Below are positions 1 to 13,251 of a stretch of 64,000 bases of DNA, piece by piece. The stretch lies in assembly GCF_012273895.1 (NCBI RefSeq), contig NC_052114.1:2790001-2854000 (forward strand). The letters are read 5' to 3'. Every line of letters starts with the position of its first letter. Within the stretch, counting starts at the first letter, position 1. The DNA is from Zerene cesonia. Taxonomy: Eukaryota > Arthropoda > Insecta > Lepidoptera > Pieridae. Position numbers and translations under genes: made by a program. The notes below the pieces were generated by a model. It was not told where the DNA came from. It saw nothing but the letters and a program-made list of their open reading frames with translations, and searched no databases.

Positions 1-416
1 CACTACCTACTAACATCATCTCAAATATGATCAGTAAATCAATTTGTTAAAAAAGTAATCCATATTACTATTTTAAGATTTAGAGTAACGAAAGCAAAGA
101 AGGGTACGTGATTATCATAGGTGATAATTATCTATGTCTATATGGTTGAAATCTCTTTAAATAAAAATAAATCCGAATCACCAGTTAGGCCTGGCGTTTA
201 CACTCCATTGATCAAGGATTGATCGAACGGGCTGCCGGCTGGCTGCTACTGCCTGCCCTATTAAGTACTCCATTGGGTTTAAAAATATTTATTTAGAAGA
301 ATAATATTGTACTTAAAATATTTCAGAACGATAATACAATATGCTGACACATCATAGTCATACTTGACACATTCAAACTTTGACGTTGGACTTCCAGATG
401 CCAGGTTGTCAGTAAA
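1..416. other. Upstream flank and presumed promoter of Srp72
   Basis: No open reading frame or repeat that I recognise. The last ~60 bases before the Srp72 ATG must hold the leader and transcription start, but I see no clear TATA box or initiator that would fix the start site. A short GC-richer patch (about 185-260) stands out from the AT-rich background without an assignable role. Confidence 0.35.
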
Positions 417-3400
417 ATGTCAGCCAACAAGGAAACTAACCTTGTTCAAGCTTATGTTGAATTAAATAAGTTTTGTCAAAGCAGTGACTATGAAAGAGCC
501 TTAAAAGCTGCGAACAAAAGTAAGGATATATAAAATTTTATATAACTTTAAAGTATCCATTCGAAATCACACAAAATCAGAAGCACCCAAAGCACCACTT
601 TCTTTTGCCCTTAGTGCACTTATTTTACGTCCATAGAACATTTTGATGTAATCAGTACTTACTAACTATACTAATTATATAAAGCTGAAGAATTTGTTTA
701 TTTAGTGTCGGGCGCATCTCGAGAACAACTGAACGGAATTTAATTTTTCACGTATGGATATGTACGTGAACCCGGAGTGAAATAGCCAATAGGCGATATG
801 GTATCACGTTGAATATAGAAAATATTCCATTCACAAACAATAAGCAATAACTCAATATCTAGAACACCATTGTTAAAAAATATAAAGCAACTTCTACTTT
901 CAAATTTCAGTTATACAGATAGCACCAACAGAACAGAAGGCTTTCCACTGCAAAATAATATGCTTCATTCAACTGCACAACTTTAAGGATGCTGTAGTAG
1001 CTCTCAGCAATCCAAAAAATGCAGTATTAGCAGGCGATTTACACTTTGAGAAAGCATATGCTCAGTATAGACTCAATTGTCCCAAAGAGGCCTTACAAAC
1101 TGTTGATAGTGCTCCAGAGCTAACACCAGCTTTAAAAGAATTGAGGTATTATGCATACATTTAACATCTTTCATTAAGTTACCTGAAGACCGATAATGAA
1201 TATTAAAATTATTACATGTCTCTAGGGCACAAATATTATATCGACTAGAGCAATATCAAGATTGCTACAACCTGTACCGTGATATTGTGAAGAACACCAC
1301 TGATGACTATGAAGATGAAAGGAAGGCAAACATGTCTGCAGTGGTTGCAAACTTGGGAGCCATTAACCCAGTAAGAGTTTATCAGTAATTTCTTTTTATA
1401 TGACTACTCAGTCCAAAGACTATAAGCAGACGAGTCGTTCATAAGTGATTAAAATATATATTGAAATTTATTTACCGTGAAGCTGTGGGCAGAACGCTAC
1501 TAAATTATAAATTATTGAATTTGTTCTTTGTTCGAATTTATAAATTCTTCATTTATAACAAAAGCTCAGATTTGAGTTTGCTTTAAAATCGTAATTAAAT
1601 ATCCGGTTCTATTTTAAAAATACTGCAGTCAATACATTTATATAAATGCGAAAACAATACTTGTGTATAACCAATTTTCAAGTACATAGTACATTAATAC
1701 ATACTGAAAGTCCATACTTTCAGTATAACAACTGTCAATAATTGTACCTGTGTGAACCTATTCATCTTTTTTTTTTTTTTTCTCAAGACCTGCAATCAGT
1801 CGCAAGACTATAAGCAGATGAGGTGATTAGGATTTAAATTCAAATTGAACCTATTCATCTGATGTAACATTTTGGATATGCTTGTTCTTAATTGGGAAAA
1901 ACTGTCTTGCTATCGTAAATTCGGCTAAATGGAAAAGCATGAAGAAGGAAATGAACCAAATGAGTATTTCTATAATTATATTTCAATAAAAAGTAAGGAA
2001 AAAATGTGTGTGTAAAAAAACATTGTTTTATATTCAAGTTTTCAGAACAGACCATATTGTGCCTTTCTTCACCCAATGTTTTCAGTCTTTTAGTGTAAGA
2101 TGGACAATAAAAATCTTAAATAATATATAAAATTAATAAATATATAAAATTCTCGTATTATATAAGTTTGTTAGTGTATTATGAGGTCTTGTAATATTCT
2201 ACAGAAATAAACATACATTATAGGAACAATATAACAATTTCACAGAATGCCGACCTACCACAGTTTGAGGAGACAACATATGAATTGTCATACAATGCTG
2301 GCACAACCCTGGCTATGCGTGGGAAGTATTCTGAAGCCCTGCCCGTATTGAAGAAAGCTGAACAGTCTTGTTCTGAGAGTGTACTTGATGATGGTGGTAC
2401 TGAGGAAGAGGCGAAAGAAGAAGCTGCTATTATCAGGTTTGTTAAATAAGAGTTGCTTAGTGCTTAGTGTGTCCTTTTCTATCACATTTAAAACTATATT
2501 TGCATCTCCATTTACACATACCTTAAAGTCAATACCAGCTGAATATTAGGCAGAATATTAGAGAAGGAATTGTGTATTATTTACTAAATTACATTAATTC
2601 ATAGTTTGATATTTATTGAACAGGAAGAATTCGTAGTGAAAGTAAAGTCATTTTAAAACCAAAGTATAAATAATATTTTCCATAAAATTGTAAGTAACTA
2701 ACTTAGAAATTTTGAATAAAATATAGGCATTTACAAAAAACTGATTCAGGTGTACAATGCATAATTATTTCGAAAACAATTATTTATTTTTAGAGTGCAA
2801 CAAGCATACTGCCTTCAACAGATCGGCAAGGAGAAGGAAGCAGCCACATTATATCAAAATGTTTTGAAGGACAAGCCCAGTGATCAGGCCCTGGTTGCCA
2901 TAGCCAGCAACAATTTGGTTGTCATCAATAGGTATGGATATTAAAAAAACATACATAAAAATTTGGCAATCTGTTAGTATGTATGTTTAAGCTAATTTAA
3001 TTTAAATGAAAATATATGATGAGCATTTTTGAGATGCTTATATGTATATTGCTGTATTGTAAAAACCATTTAGTTATAATCTAACTCGCTTAACTGTCAA
3101 AAGACTGTAATCCAATATATTTGTTTATTTATTGTTTACAATACATCTGTTTGCAATTTAATGCAATTTTTTTTTATCTAGCCGCCAAGTTTTTTTTGTA
3201 AACTCACAATGCTAACTATTTTATAAATCTTAGAATAATAAGGTGATTTGGTACAGTATAAAATATAAGTATGAAAATGAAAATATAAAAGATAATCTTT
3301 CGTGTGTTGTTCATAAAGATGTGTTTATTTAAAGGGACACAAATGTGTTTGATTCGCGCAAACGTATGAAGGCGGCAACTCAGGATGGTTTGGAACATAA

Positions 3401-6400
3401 ACTCAACTCTAGACAGCGAGCTAGCATTGTTTACAACCAGGCTATACTTGCTATATTCTCTAATCAGGTAATTATTTATTTTACTACATCAATAACTTAT
3501 AATATATGATAAAAGTGAAGGAACACCCTTCTTTTAGTAATGTTTATGGAAAACTTACAAACTAAACGAAATTACACTGCATATTTGCAAATGATGTATT
3601 ATAAAAGTAAAAAAAATGAATTAAGATATCACACTTACTGCAGACAATTATATTTTAATCCTTTATTTTTGCTTCTTTGATCTTTGAATCAATAACATAG
3701 TTATAAGAATATAAAATAAAGGAGATAGTTTATATGAAAATAAAATAAAGGAGATTGCTATATCCAATAGTACATATGCACATATTTTTTAATTTCGTTT
3801 ATTTTTTTTTTTCTACACAAATTGTGCTTTAATAAATAAATTTCCAACTTCAGCCGGACTTCTGCAAGCAGTGCTGCGTGAAGCTAAACCGCGAGTTCAA
3901 TGCTGATAAACGTGCTGTCCTTGTGGAAGCTTCCTCGCTGGTGAAAGAGGGCAAGAGTGCGCAAGCCCTCAACCTACTGCTTAAAGTTGGAGGCACACTC
4001 ACTCTGGCCGCTGCTCAAGTGTTGTTAGCACAGGTGAAGGACCTTTAACTTGTTTAACTTGTGTAATACTGACTAGTTTTAAACCATTTAATCAAGCTGG
4101 TCATCGAGAGATTTTTGAAAAAAATTGAAAATAATTTTTTATTGTTTCTTGATTACCGATTGTTTTGGAAAAAATGATAAGTTGAAAATTATTTTATCGT
4201 CATCAGCCCATATAGATATTTTTATTATAGCTTAATATTTTTATTATAGTCTACTATTTGGTTATTCAATTTTTTGGTTTAAATGATTTTTACAATTGTG
4301 TTTTACACAATTCTAAAAATCCAAAAAAAAAAAATTTGACATTATTCTACAGGGGGATCGTAAAGCAGCGGTGAAACTTCTAGAAGAAAGTGAATTCAAA
4401 TACCGTCCAGCTGTTGTCGGAGTCCTCTGTACTTTACTCACTGCGGACAATGAATACGAGAAAGCTTCTAAACTATTCACAGAGGTGTATGAACATTATA
4501 AGAATGATGAAGAAGTGAGTTTGTTTATCAAATCATTAGGTAATAGAAATAAACAGTGTACACAATCTAAACAGTATGAATCAAACAAATGTAGCCTAAA
4601 CTCCTCTGTGCAATTTTGGCTCTTTTCTCTGTTTAATCTATAGTTTTAATATTATGAGGGATCTCTATTAAGGCAATGAAGTACTATAAAGAATGTCGTC
4701 AGAAATATCCGATCGGTACTGTATAAAACATTCATTGTAATTAATACGTACTCAAAGTATTGTATATACTCATTATAAATCTCTGGCTAATAGACGCGCT
4801 GGCAGAGTTTTGTTCTAAAAAATACTTGAGCGTAACTATGAATCTACCTGTTAATTGCTTTCAAATTCATACATTTATCTATTCAATTATACTTCTGAAA
4901 GAAGCACTTTTGAGTCATCACAACACAGTTTTAACATTTACCAACGGTTAGGAAAGCAGTTTCTACAGAGAAGAGCCGGCACTCTGTAGTTGCTCTTTTC
5001 CAATGATAACAATTTAACATTTAATACATAGGTAATATGTATACATAATAATGGTTCCAAAGTACTGTCGTCGTGTCGTGTACGTTGACGATTCGAATTC
5101 TCGAACGTTCTAGAAGCTGAAATCGCTCCGTGCGGTGTGGCGCGCGGCCGGCGAGGCGCACAGTCGCGCGGGTGACGCCGCGGCGGCAGCACGCGCGCAC
5201 GCGGCGCTCGTGCACGCGGCGCCCGGGGACAAGCGCACGCTCGCGAGGCTGGTTAAGGCGATGCTGCATGAACCGGAGGAGGCGAAGAAGCTCGCTGCTA
5301 AACTGCCTCCTATTAGTCAGTTGGAGGTACGTGGTTTTTTTATTCTTTATAGTGCATATCACCAAAAATAATAAAGAAGAACAATAAATTGCCAGTTTAA
5401 AAAAGACCTTGCCATTACATATATTTTAATACATATACTTGGTAAAATAGTAAGTTCATATTTTATGAAAATAGGAAAAATATATATAATGAATACATTG
5501 TGCCAGCACGAAATGGCTAGCCATTGCATTTTTTGTTACATAATATTAATAAAACAGCGACATATTTCTTGTTAACTAATGACACATAAGCTAAATATTG
5601 TTTCATTACAGGGTAAAATCGATATAGACGCTTTGGAGTCGTCCAAATGGATGATGGGCGCTAAAGTCGTGAAGAAAACCGTGCAGAGCAAACAAGAGCA
5701 ATCGCCTGGGTAATATACATTTTTTTTTATTTGGTACTCGCATAAATTGTATAAAGAAATTAATTATTTGTACCTCGGATTTTGATTTATTGGATTCGTT
5801 TCCACTTAGATTAGGATGATTACTAAAAACTTACAAAAGCAAACATGTATATCCTGGCGAAGCTGAAACAGACGGGTAGTTATTATATATTAAGTTCTCA
5901 GGTGATCCAAAAGAATTATTAACTCACTATATCAACCATTTTTTTTTAATATTTAAGTTCTGAGTATCTTTTAATTTACAATATTGGTTTGGACAATTTT
6001 TCAGAACGCCTGGATCCGAACTCGGCCAAAAGAAGAAAGCTAAAAGAAAGCGCAAGACTAAACTCCCGCCCAGCGCTGATCTCTCTAAAGCTCCGGATCC
6101 GGAAAGGTACTATAATAATACATAATATGAATTTTACTATTAGCAAAAATCAAATCTAATCTAAATGTAAATTTATTATAAGTCTTCATGGATGATGTAT
6201 GGCTCTAGGACGGGTATTTTCATAGCTTAACTGTCATCATGTTATCAAATAGGTGCTATTTCAATCAATTGATCTAAAAATCATTAACTAATATTTGTTA
6301 TACTAAACAAATATAAGAAAAATGAATGTTTATGTGTAATGCTATTATATTTATTTTAAAATTAAAGTAGTTTTCCAATTAAATATGTCCTACATCATAC

Positions 6401-7011
6401 CACAAATAAATTAAATTATATTAATAAAGATGGCTGCCGAAATACGAACGCACGGCGTACCGCAAGCGCCGTGGTATCCGCCGTGACGTCATCAAAGGCA
6501 GCCAGGGGATGACCACCGCCGCCGTCGACCAATAGTGAGTATCGTACAATTAATATCCAATTGAAGCAATATTTGCTTATAGTATTTACTAGAAAAATCG
6601 TTATCACTAATATAAATGATTGCAATATATTAAAAAAAATAACATTGCTAGAAATAAAAAAAATTCATAGAAAATTATTACTGGCCGTTAGTTACAAATA
6701 CAGATTAATTTAATTTAGTACTAGATATTACACACAGCGTCATCACCAAATCCATCACCAAATATTATACAGATACGATAAGCCATTTTCGCTTGAAAGA
6801 GTAATAAGAGTTACAAATTTAAAGCACTTTCATAAACTTATTTTGTTACAAAAAATTGTAAATGTTTTTTTTTTTCAGTGACATGAGTAAACAAACTCCA
6901 AGTGCGGCTGCGACTACAGCAAAGAGTCCTCGTGTTGAACAAAAATCCGTCGACAGCGCCTGGCAGAGGAAACAACAGCAGAAGAAGAAGGGCAAAGGCC
7001 GCAAATGGTAG
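417..7011 (+). CDS. Srp72: Signal recognition particle subunit SRP72 (complete, 13 coding exons)
   Basis: SRP72 is the largest protein of the signal recognition particle. It pairs with SRP68 on the SRP RNA and helps target secretory and membrane proteins to the ER. Coding exons read as 417-519, 911-1145, 1226-1370, 2246-2436, 2794-2931, 3335-3467, 3854-4033, 4353-4514, 5114-5326, 5612-5709, 6005-6106, 6430-6534 and 6879-7011; all junctions are GT-AG and phases agree, giving 645 aa, close to the usual family length. The first ~500 residues are helical TPR-like repeats. The RNA-binding segment near residues 540-585 is lysine/arginine-rich and carries the family signature PDPERWLPKYER. The tail is Gln/Lys-rich and ends KGKGRKW. 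The ATG at 417 is the only one that opens the frame at the expected N-terminus. Exon 9 (5114-5326) is strikingly GC- and alanine-rich compared with the rest. A polyadenylation signal follows 55 bases after the stop. Identity is from remembered family motifs; exon edges are inferred from splice consensus and frame. Confidence 0.95.
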
Positions 7012-7065
7012 TGCTAGCAATAAATGGTTTTACTGGCAACCTGAGTTTTATTTTTCAACAATCCC

Positions 7066-7071
7066 AATAAA
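7066..7071 (+). other. Srp72 polyadenylation signal AATAAA
   Basis: Canonical AATAAA 55 bases downstream of the Srp72 stop codon, the first one after the stop. It would give a short 3' UTR of roughly 75-90 bases. Confidence 0.7.
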
Positions 7072-7161
7072 ACGCGGGAAAATTCGTAATTAGAAGCATG
7101 CATTTTTAAGCTGTAAAAAGCTGGGTTTTGATCTGATACAAAATTAGAATATTGAATGAGT

Positions 7162-7216
7162 AAGTAATAAAAAAATTATCATAAATATAGTATTATTTAT
7201 GATAATTTTATTACTT
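7162..7216. repeat. AT-rich inverted repeat downstream of Srp72
   Basis: Two arms of about 23-26 bases (from 7162 and ending at 7216) are near-perfect reverse complements around a short TAGTAT-type loop. They lie ~90 bases after the Srp72 poly(A) signal. It could be a MITE remnant or a chance AT palindrome; no target duplication was recognised. Confidence 0.5.
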
Positions 7217-8240
7217 GAAGAGAAATATGTATAACTACATTATTATATAAATAAATCTTCAATCATTAAAATCAACAAGATAGGTAATCCCACACAAGAC
7301 CGAACTTCAAACTGTTGTGATTGAGCCAATCAAATCTTTGTCGAAATTGTAATCGAAAGAGTAAAATAAAATACTGCCATGTTATTCCCTCACCCAATGC
7401 TCTCTATATAGTTCCATACATATAAAACTCTGTGCTATATTATCAATAATAGTACTGTGCGCATTCTTATATCTCGTGCTGACGTTAGTGCATAGTGCGC
7501 AGTATGAGGTATATATGAAACAGTGCCACGGAATAATAAGTATAAGTACAGTGCGGCAACAACTACGCCTACTCAATTAAATAATTACCATAGATAATAT
7601 CACAGATTAAGAACTACATACCACGTAACGTAGCGGATAATATCATGAGAATAATAACACCCACTCTCTGTTGAAACAAATAAGCAGAGTAGTGTAATAA
7701 TACAGGAAAAATAGGGTTATAACTTTTTTGATTTACGATGCGTGTTTAATGAGTTAGCCGTTTCGAACATTTGTAGAAATTTCCTTACTTTGCTACGGTG
7801 ATCATTTTTATAATTTTATTAACGTGCTATCATAACAATACATTAAATTAAATTATTAGAAATTAAACTTTAGATTTCCCAGCACTGAATTAATAAAATA
7901 ATACTTAAAATTTATTGAGTAGTTTATTACGTTCACCATACTCTCGATTGTAGCATTTATGTTAATTGTTATAGATTCATTTTAGAATATCATTTAAAAG
8001 TGCCATGCCACAAGTTATATCTAAAAATTTTAAAATTCGCATAGGCAATTATGATACACATACTACAAATGTGAAAAACGAAATCAACACAATTTTCGTT
8101 AAAAAAAAAACAGTCATGAATGGTGAGATTTTATCTTATTTGAAATAGTACTTTTAAGCATTAATACTTCAAAGACATTATATAATATAGCTTTACCATA
8201 CACAATATATTTTTAACAACTACTAAAATAAAATCACCAA
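7217..8240. other. Intergenic DNA with no recognised gene
   Basis: AT-rich sequence between the Srp72 3' end and an assembly gap. Short open frames here have no recognisable protein features. I looked on the minus strand for the missing C-terminal exon of EBP2 and did not find it. Confidence 0.5.
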
Positions 8241-9240
8241 NNNNNNNNNNNNNNNNNNNNNNNNNNNNNNNNNNNNNNNNNNNNNNNNNNNNNNNNNNNN
8301 NNNNNNNNNNNNNNNNNNNNNNNNNNNNNNNNNNNNNNNNNNNNNNNNNNNNNNNNNNNNNNNNNNNNNNNNNNNNNNNNNNNNNNNNNNNNNNNNNNNN
8401 NNNNNNNNNNNNNNNNNNNNNNNNNNNNNNNNNNNNNNNNNNNNNNNNNNNNNNNNNNNNNNNNNNNNNNNNNNNNNNNNNNNNNNNNNNNNNNNNNNNN
8501 NNNNNNNNNNNNNNNNNNNNNNNNNNNNNNNNNNNNNNNNNNNNNNNNNNNNNNNNNNNNNNNNNNNNNNNNNNNNNNNNNNNNNNNNNNNNNNNNNNNN
8601 NNNNNNNNNNNNNNNNNNNNNNNNNNNNNNNNNNNNNNNNNNNNNNNNNNNNNNNNNNNNNNNNNNNNNNNNNNNNNNNNNNNNNNNNNNNNNNNNNNNN
8701 NNNNNNNNNNNNNNNNNNNNNNNNNNNNNNNNNNNNNNNNNNNNNNNNNNNNNNNNNNNNNNNNNNNNNNNNNNNNNNNNNNNNNNNNNNNNNNNNNNNN
8801 NNNNNNNNNNNNNNNNNNNNNNNNNNNNNNNNNNNNNNNNNNNNNNNNNNNNNNNNNNNNNNNNNNNNNNNNNNNNNNNNNNNNNNNNNNNNNNNNNNNN
8901 NNNNNNNNNNNNNNNNNNNNNNNNNNNNNNNNNNNNNNNNNNNNNNNNNNNNNNNNNNNNNNNNNNNNNNNNNNNNNNNNNNNNNNNNNNNNNNNNNNNN
9001 NNNNNNNNNNNNNNNNNNNNNNNNNNNNNNNNNNNNNNNNNNNNNNNNNNNNNNNNNNNNNNNNNNNNNNNNNNNNNNNNNNNNNNNNNNNNNNNNNNNN
9101 NNNNNNNNNNNNNNNNNNNNNNNNNNNNNNNNNNNNNNNNNNNNNNNNNNNNNNNNNNNNNNNNNNNNNNNNNNNNNNNNNNNNNNNNNNNNNNNNNNNN
9201 NNNNNNNNNNNNNNNNNNNNNNNNNNNNNNNNNNNNNNNN
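8241..9240. other. Assembly gap (1,000 N)
   Basis: Exactly 1,000 N, so a placeholder length. The flanks share no obvious overlap. The last exon(s) of the minus-strand EBP2 gene most likely lie here. Confidence 0.98.
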
Positions 9241-9323
9241 TTATTTCAATTTCTCAAATCTATACCTATAAAATATTAATTTAACACAAATCAGGAAAAT
9301 TCCTGTTATACCTATATTTTTTT

Positions 9324-9352
9324 CCTGCAGATTCTATCTCAGAATCTGCAGG
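9324..9352. repeat. Perfect 12-bp-arm hairpin
   Basis: Arms 9324-9335 and 9341-9352 are exact reverse complements (cctgcagattct) with a 5-base loop. It lies downstream of the last visible EBP2 exon, in an intron or 3' region. Function unknown. Confidence 0.6.
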
Positions 9353-9712
9353 ACCCATATCAAAGAATGGTTAGATTTGTATGTGATCTCCTAGTGCCTA
9401 TGTGTACCACACAATCATGCAGCCAGGACAGACTAGTAAAATATAATATATAAACAAACAAGCAAGCTTCACCTCAAAATGAGTATTTTTTTATTCATAA
9501 TGGGGAAGTGCTTGACCATAATCTTAACTGCTGGTAGTACAAGTAGAAAAGATATTATCTAATATTAAGCATGCTTCACTAGAAGGTAACACTCACTCTA
9601 AGCTTAAAGGGGCCAAAATTGTACTTATAGAGAAACACCATATCAGTAACCTTATTCTAGTCCAATGTGGTTCAAATAAAAACCCTGGTCACAATGTAGC
9701 AAATTTCATTAC

Positions 9713-11345
9713 CTGCACTCGCTTAGCAATCTTCTTTTGTTCCCTCAGTTGTCTCACTTTCTCCACTCTCGCTTGTGCAGCTTGCTTCGCCATCAAATTC
9801 TTCCTGACTTTTTGCATGTGCTCATCTGTTTTAGCCATCTCCGCAAAGAAATCATCTGGCCTATAATGTATTTGTTGGTTTTCAAATCAATAGCTCTTTA
9901 CAAATGAACATTTACTCTCCTTATAATATAAAAAAACTATTAATACATTTAACTGCATGCAAGTTATGACCATATATGTATCAAACATAGTTCATTGTTA
10001 CACAATTTATACAAATACACTTCATAGAAGCTGTGTTTTCAGAATTACTTCACTTGAGCTTTGAGATTAAAATTAAAAAGGATGGTTAAATGTTATCTAT
10101 ACTAATATAATAAAGAGGAAAAATTTTTTTGTTTGTTTGCACCCTAAAGCCTCAGAAACTACTGGACCGATTTTGAAATTTCTTTCACCAAAAGAAAGCT
10201 ACATTATTCCCGAGTGCTATAGCATACTTTATACCTCAGAAACATACCAAAGGCGAAGCCGGGGTGAACAGCAAGTATTGTGCATGTTCACAGAATGATA
10301 TAGTTTTAGTGTGGAGATTATTAGTTCACAATACTTGAAAAAGTTCATTATATATTTATAATGAACTTAGGATACAAAAAGAATAATAAGAGTAAGACCT
10401 AACATGGTAATTCAATATAATACCATAACCCTACAGCATATATTAAAACAATAAACTGTGTCTGTCTGTTACAAAATACCTTTTAGTGGGAATATTGAGC
10501 TCCTTCAAGCGCTTGATCCCATCCACAACAGCTGCCTGTGCTTGCCGATGGATAAGGTTCTCTCTTTTAAACTCATTCAACACTGGATCTTGCGCTGGAT
10601 CATATATCTGCTTACCTTTACTATTTTCCTGTATGTTTCTAAAAATGTAATGAATCAGTTATAATTTAACTCACTAAGATTTAGGTAATAACAAAACTAT
10701 GGGTTTCAATAAATTTTATGTTTCTCTAGGATGTACAATGCTAAATCATTCTTTGTTATTATTGAAAAGGTTACAAAGGTATTAAATGCTTTAAGGCAGT
10801 TATATTTTTCTACAAAAATGGACTCTGATACTGAAGGGAGGTACAAAATGGTACTGTGGCATTCTCCAAACCTGAAAACCCGTTGAAACCTCTCTTGTCT
10901 AGCAACATTAAAAAAACTCCTTTTTGTTTATGGGAATAACAGTCAACAAGAAAATATTAGAAACAGCATTAATTAGGAAATAACTTTACTTTCTATGTTG
11001 TGCAGTTTGTTGTAATTGTAAGGCCACATCTGGTGCCAAAGGAGCTACTGTAGTCACCAGGTCTAAAGTTTCAACCCATGGTAATTTTAATTCAAATTCT
11101 TTTAATTTAGCTTTTAAATCTGCTATATTGTTTACATGACGCTTTTCAATTTTTTCTATTTCTTCATTAAGCCCAGGTTTAAGTAATCCTTTTGCATAAG
11201 CTTCTTGCAACTGAAAGTGGGGTGGAAATTTAATTTATCTCAAGTTTGAAGTTAGGAAACAAAATCATATCGTTCATCTAATTACCTCTTCGTCAGAATC
11301 TACATCGCTTTCACTGTCATTTAGTACAAAATCACTCGTCGTCAT
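9713..11345 (-). CDS. EBNA1BP2: rRNA-processing protein EBP2 (EBNA1BP2 homologue), 3' end missing
   Basis: EBP2 is a nucleolar assembly factor needed for pre-rRNA processing and maturation of the large ribosomal subunit. Four coding exons are visible on the minus strand: 11345-11286 (starts MTTSDFVLNDSESD, an acidic N-terminus), 11210-10990, 10638-10480 and 9860-9713, with GT-AG junctions and phases 0, 2, 2, 0. They encode about 196 residues. Family hallmarks are LQEAYAKGLLKPGLN just after the acidic start, PWVETLDL, the RQAQAAV helix followed by LNIPTKRPDDFFAEMAK, and the start of the basic coiled-coil region (REQKKIAKRVQ). The usual basic C-terminal third (~100 aa) is not in the visible sequence; the frame leaves exon 4 at a good donor and the next exon is probably within the 8241-9240 gap. 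The gene points toward Srp72, so the two are convergent. Confidence 0.92.
10097..10276 (+). mobile_element. Lep1/Helitron-like non-autonomous element in an EBP2 intron
   Basis: Begins with the family's typical ATCTATACTAATATAATAAAG head, contains the 'complete the phrase' block about an unmatched base (CAGAAACTACTGGACCGATTTTGAAATT) only in part, and closes with a GC-rich GCGAAGCCGGGG hairpin region before AGCAAGTA. The same head and tail appear at 48265-48428. The end here is degenerate (AAGT instead of CTAGT). Confidence 0.6.
10341..10368. repeat. Perfect 12-bp-arm AT hairpin in an EBP2 intron
   Basis: Arms 10341-10352 and 10357-10368 are exact reverse complements with a 4-base loop. AT-rich; may be chance. 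Confidence 0.45.
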
Positions 11346-11633
11346 ATTATGTGTTTTACAAAATTGTAGTAAAATTATAAAACTGGATAACCTATCACCA
11401 TTCAAAAAAGCAAGCAAGCGCTAAACGCACGTTGTGTTGTGTGCAAATTGTCAAACTCAAATGACAATTAACATCAGTCTTGCCACCTTGTATTTCTAAA
11501 AAGGGTAACTCGGCACTCGGAAAAGAGCCAGTGAGCTAAAAATTAATAAATGCGTGTGATCACGAAAAGAGAAGTCGTGAGTATCACCAGAACGCCAAAA
11601 CTACAAGTTTTTCCAAATTAATCACACTTCCCG

Positions 11634-11810
11634 TTTGGATGTCCGTCATTCACGATAAAACTACTGAACGGATTTTGATAAAATTGGCATACAGACGGTA
11701 TGAGCTCACTTGGGGGATAGGATACTTTTGTCCTGATTAAATGCTCCCTTGGGATAATACAGGAATCTTGATATCCGGGCGGAGGCGGGACGAGCGATTA
11801 GTTATGACAT
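11634..11810 (+). repeat. Degenerate Helitron-like fragment
   Basis: Contains the family's 'ACTACTGAACGGATTTTGATAAAATTGGCATACAGA'-type core (only key words given) and a GC-rich GGGCGGAGGCGGG patch, with no clean ends. It sits upstream of EBP2, between it and the retroelement tail at 12.66 kb. Confidence 0.4.
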
Positions 11811-12659
11811 AATAATTTACGAGAGTATATTCATATATTTATGTACTTCAAGCCTAACTTCTCCTATATACATATGTTACTTAAACACTGTTCTGGTTTG
11901 TGTGACTACTTGTTTTGTCTGAGGGGCCTCCAAACCCAAACGTACTTTTAAATAAGTATAAAGTATGTCTTCAAGGCTTATTTACGATTTGATAAAGAGA
12001 ACTTGCAGCTATTTGGACGCCCCGAACCAGAGCCCGGGACGTACCACCCCATGCGCCCCCACCTAAGACCACCACTAGATCTAGTGAACAAGTGATGAAG
12101 GATTGCATTGAAATACTTTAAAAATGGTTTTAGACAATTCACTCTTAACGCACAATCGTTACTAACTAAAGTAAGGGTTCTAAATAAAACTGATTGAACA
12201 ACATTACACACAACAGAGTAATTCTATATTTATTTATTTTTTTTATTTTCGACATCTATTCTCAACACAAACAATGGCACAATGCGTTATTAACTACAAC
12301 CCTTTTCACATCAATACTCCTCTACGCTGCGGGCATTTGTGTTGAATAATACTGGCAACATTATTTTAGACCAAGTCAGCCATAGACAGCGCTGCTTCTA
12401 TAGACTTTTTTCGTGACACACTCTCCAATTCCTATCTATATTCATCTTTTTAAATATTTAAAATGTTTTTAAACCAAAAAAAATACTTGTATAAAAAACT
12501 GTAATTACGAATATTCTCACAATGTACAAATGTTTATGCTCATGTACAGAACATTGTAGAAAATGTTTTTTCTATACATTTGTGCGAGTGTATGTGGTCG
12601 GCATTATTGTCATCATCTTAAAATTACTACTTAATGCAAGTACATTAAAATATATTTTT

Positions 12660-12975
12660 TTTATGTCATAGCGGGCAACTGAGCTGGTGGTTCGCCTGAT
12701 GGTAAGCGATCACCACCGCCCATGAACATTCGCAAAGGTAGATCCTCTGCGAATGCGCTGCCTTCTTTTTTGGGGTAAGGGAAAAGGAATGGATTAACGA
12801 CTGGAAAGAAGGAATGGACTGGGACGGGTGAGGAAAAGGAAACGGGCCTCCGGCTCCCCCACTCACCGTACGAAACACAGTGGCATGCCACTATTCCACG
12901 CCGGTTTTCTGTGAGGGTGTGGTTCTTCCCCGGTGCGAGCTGACCCAATGCGTGTCGAAGCGTGCTCGAATCCCA
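12660..12975 (-). mobile_element. Non-LTR retroelement 3' tail (~310-bp family), copy 1
   Basis: Minus-strand copy of a ~310-bp sequence that recurs in this window at 32166-32360 (+), 62938-63250 (+) and, as the tail of a recognisable LINE, near 59249-59326 (-). All share a GC-rich core reading GGGCGGTGGTGA toward CATCAGG on the element strand and end in an A/T tail (T-run at 12650-12661 here). Open frames inside are spurious. It may be a LINE 3' end or a SINE that borrowed it. Confidence 0.7.
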
Positions 12976-13251
12976 CAATATATTATAATAAACTGTTTTG
13001 AACAAATCAATAGAAGTCAACTTCCTTTGTATTCATCCCGGAACTTATATAATGATAGGTTACAGATAAGTGCTGCACATCGTTGATCAATTCCATCGGT
13101 AGATATTGTTTACTCAAAAATTTTGCCTATTAATTGACGTACTATAAAATTAACATGTACTTATTAATATGAACCAAAAAATAACTACTCTTAAAATGTA
13201 ATGACCTTATAATCAACATCACATTAAATTTTGAAAGAATAGAAAAAATTC

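Noticed and set aside
9241..9712. Final EBP2 exon between the gap and 9713
   Set aside because: No minus-strand frame with the expected Lys/Arg-rich C-terminus and no suitable acceptor; the exon is more likely in the gap.
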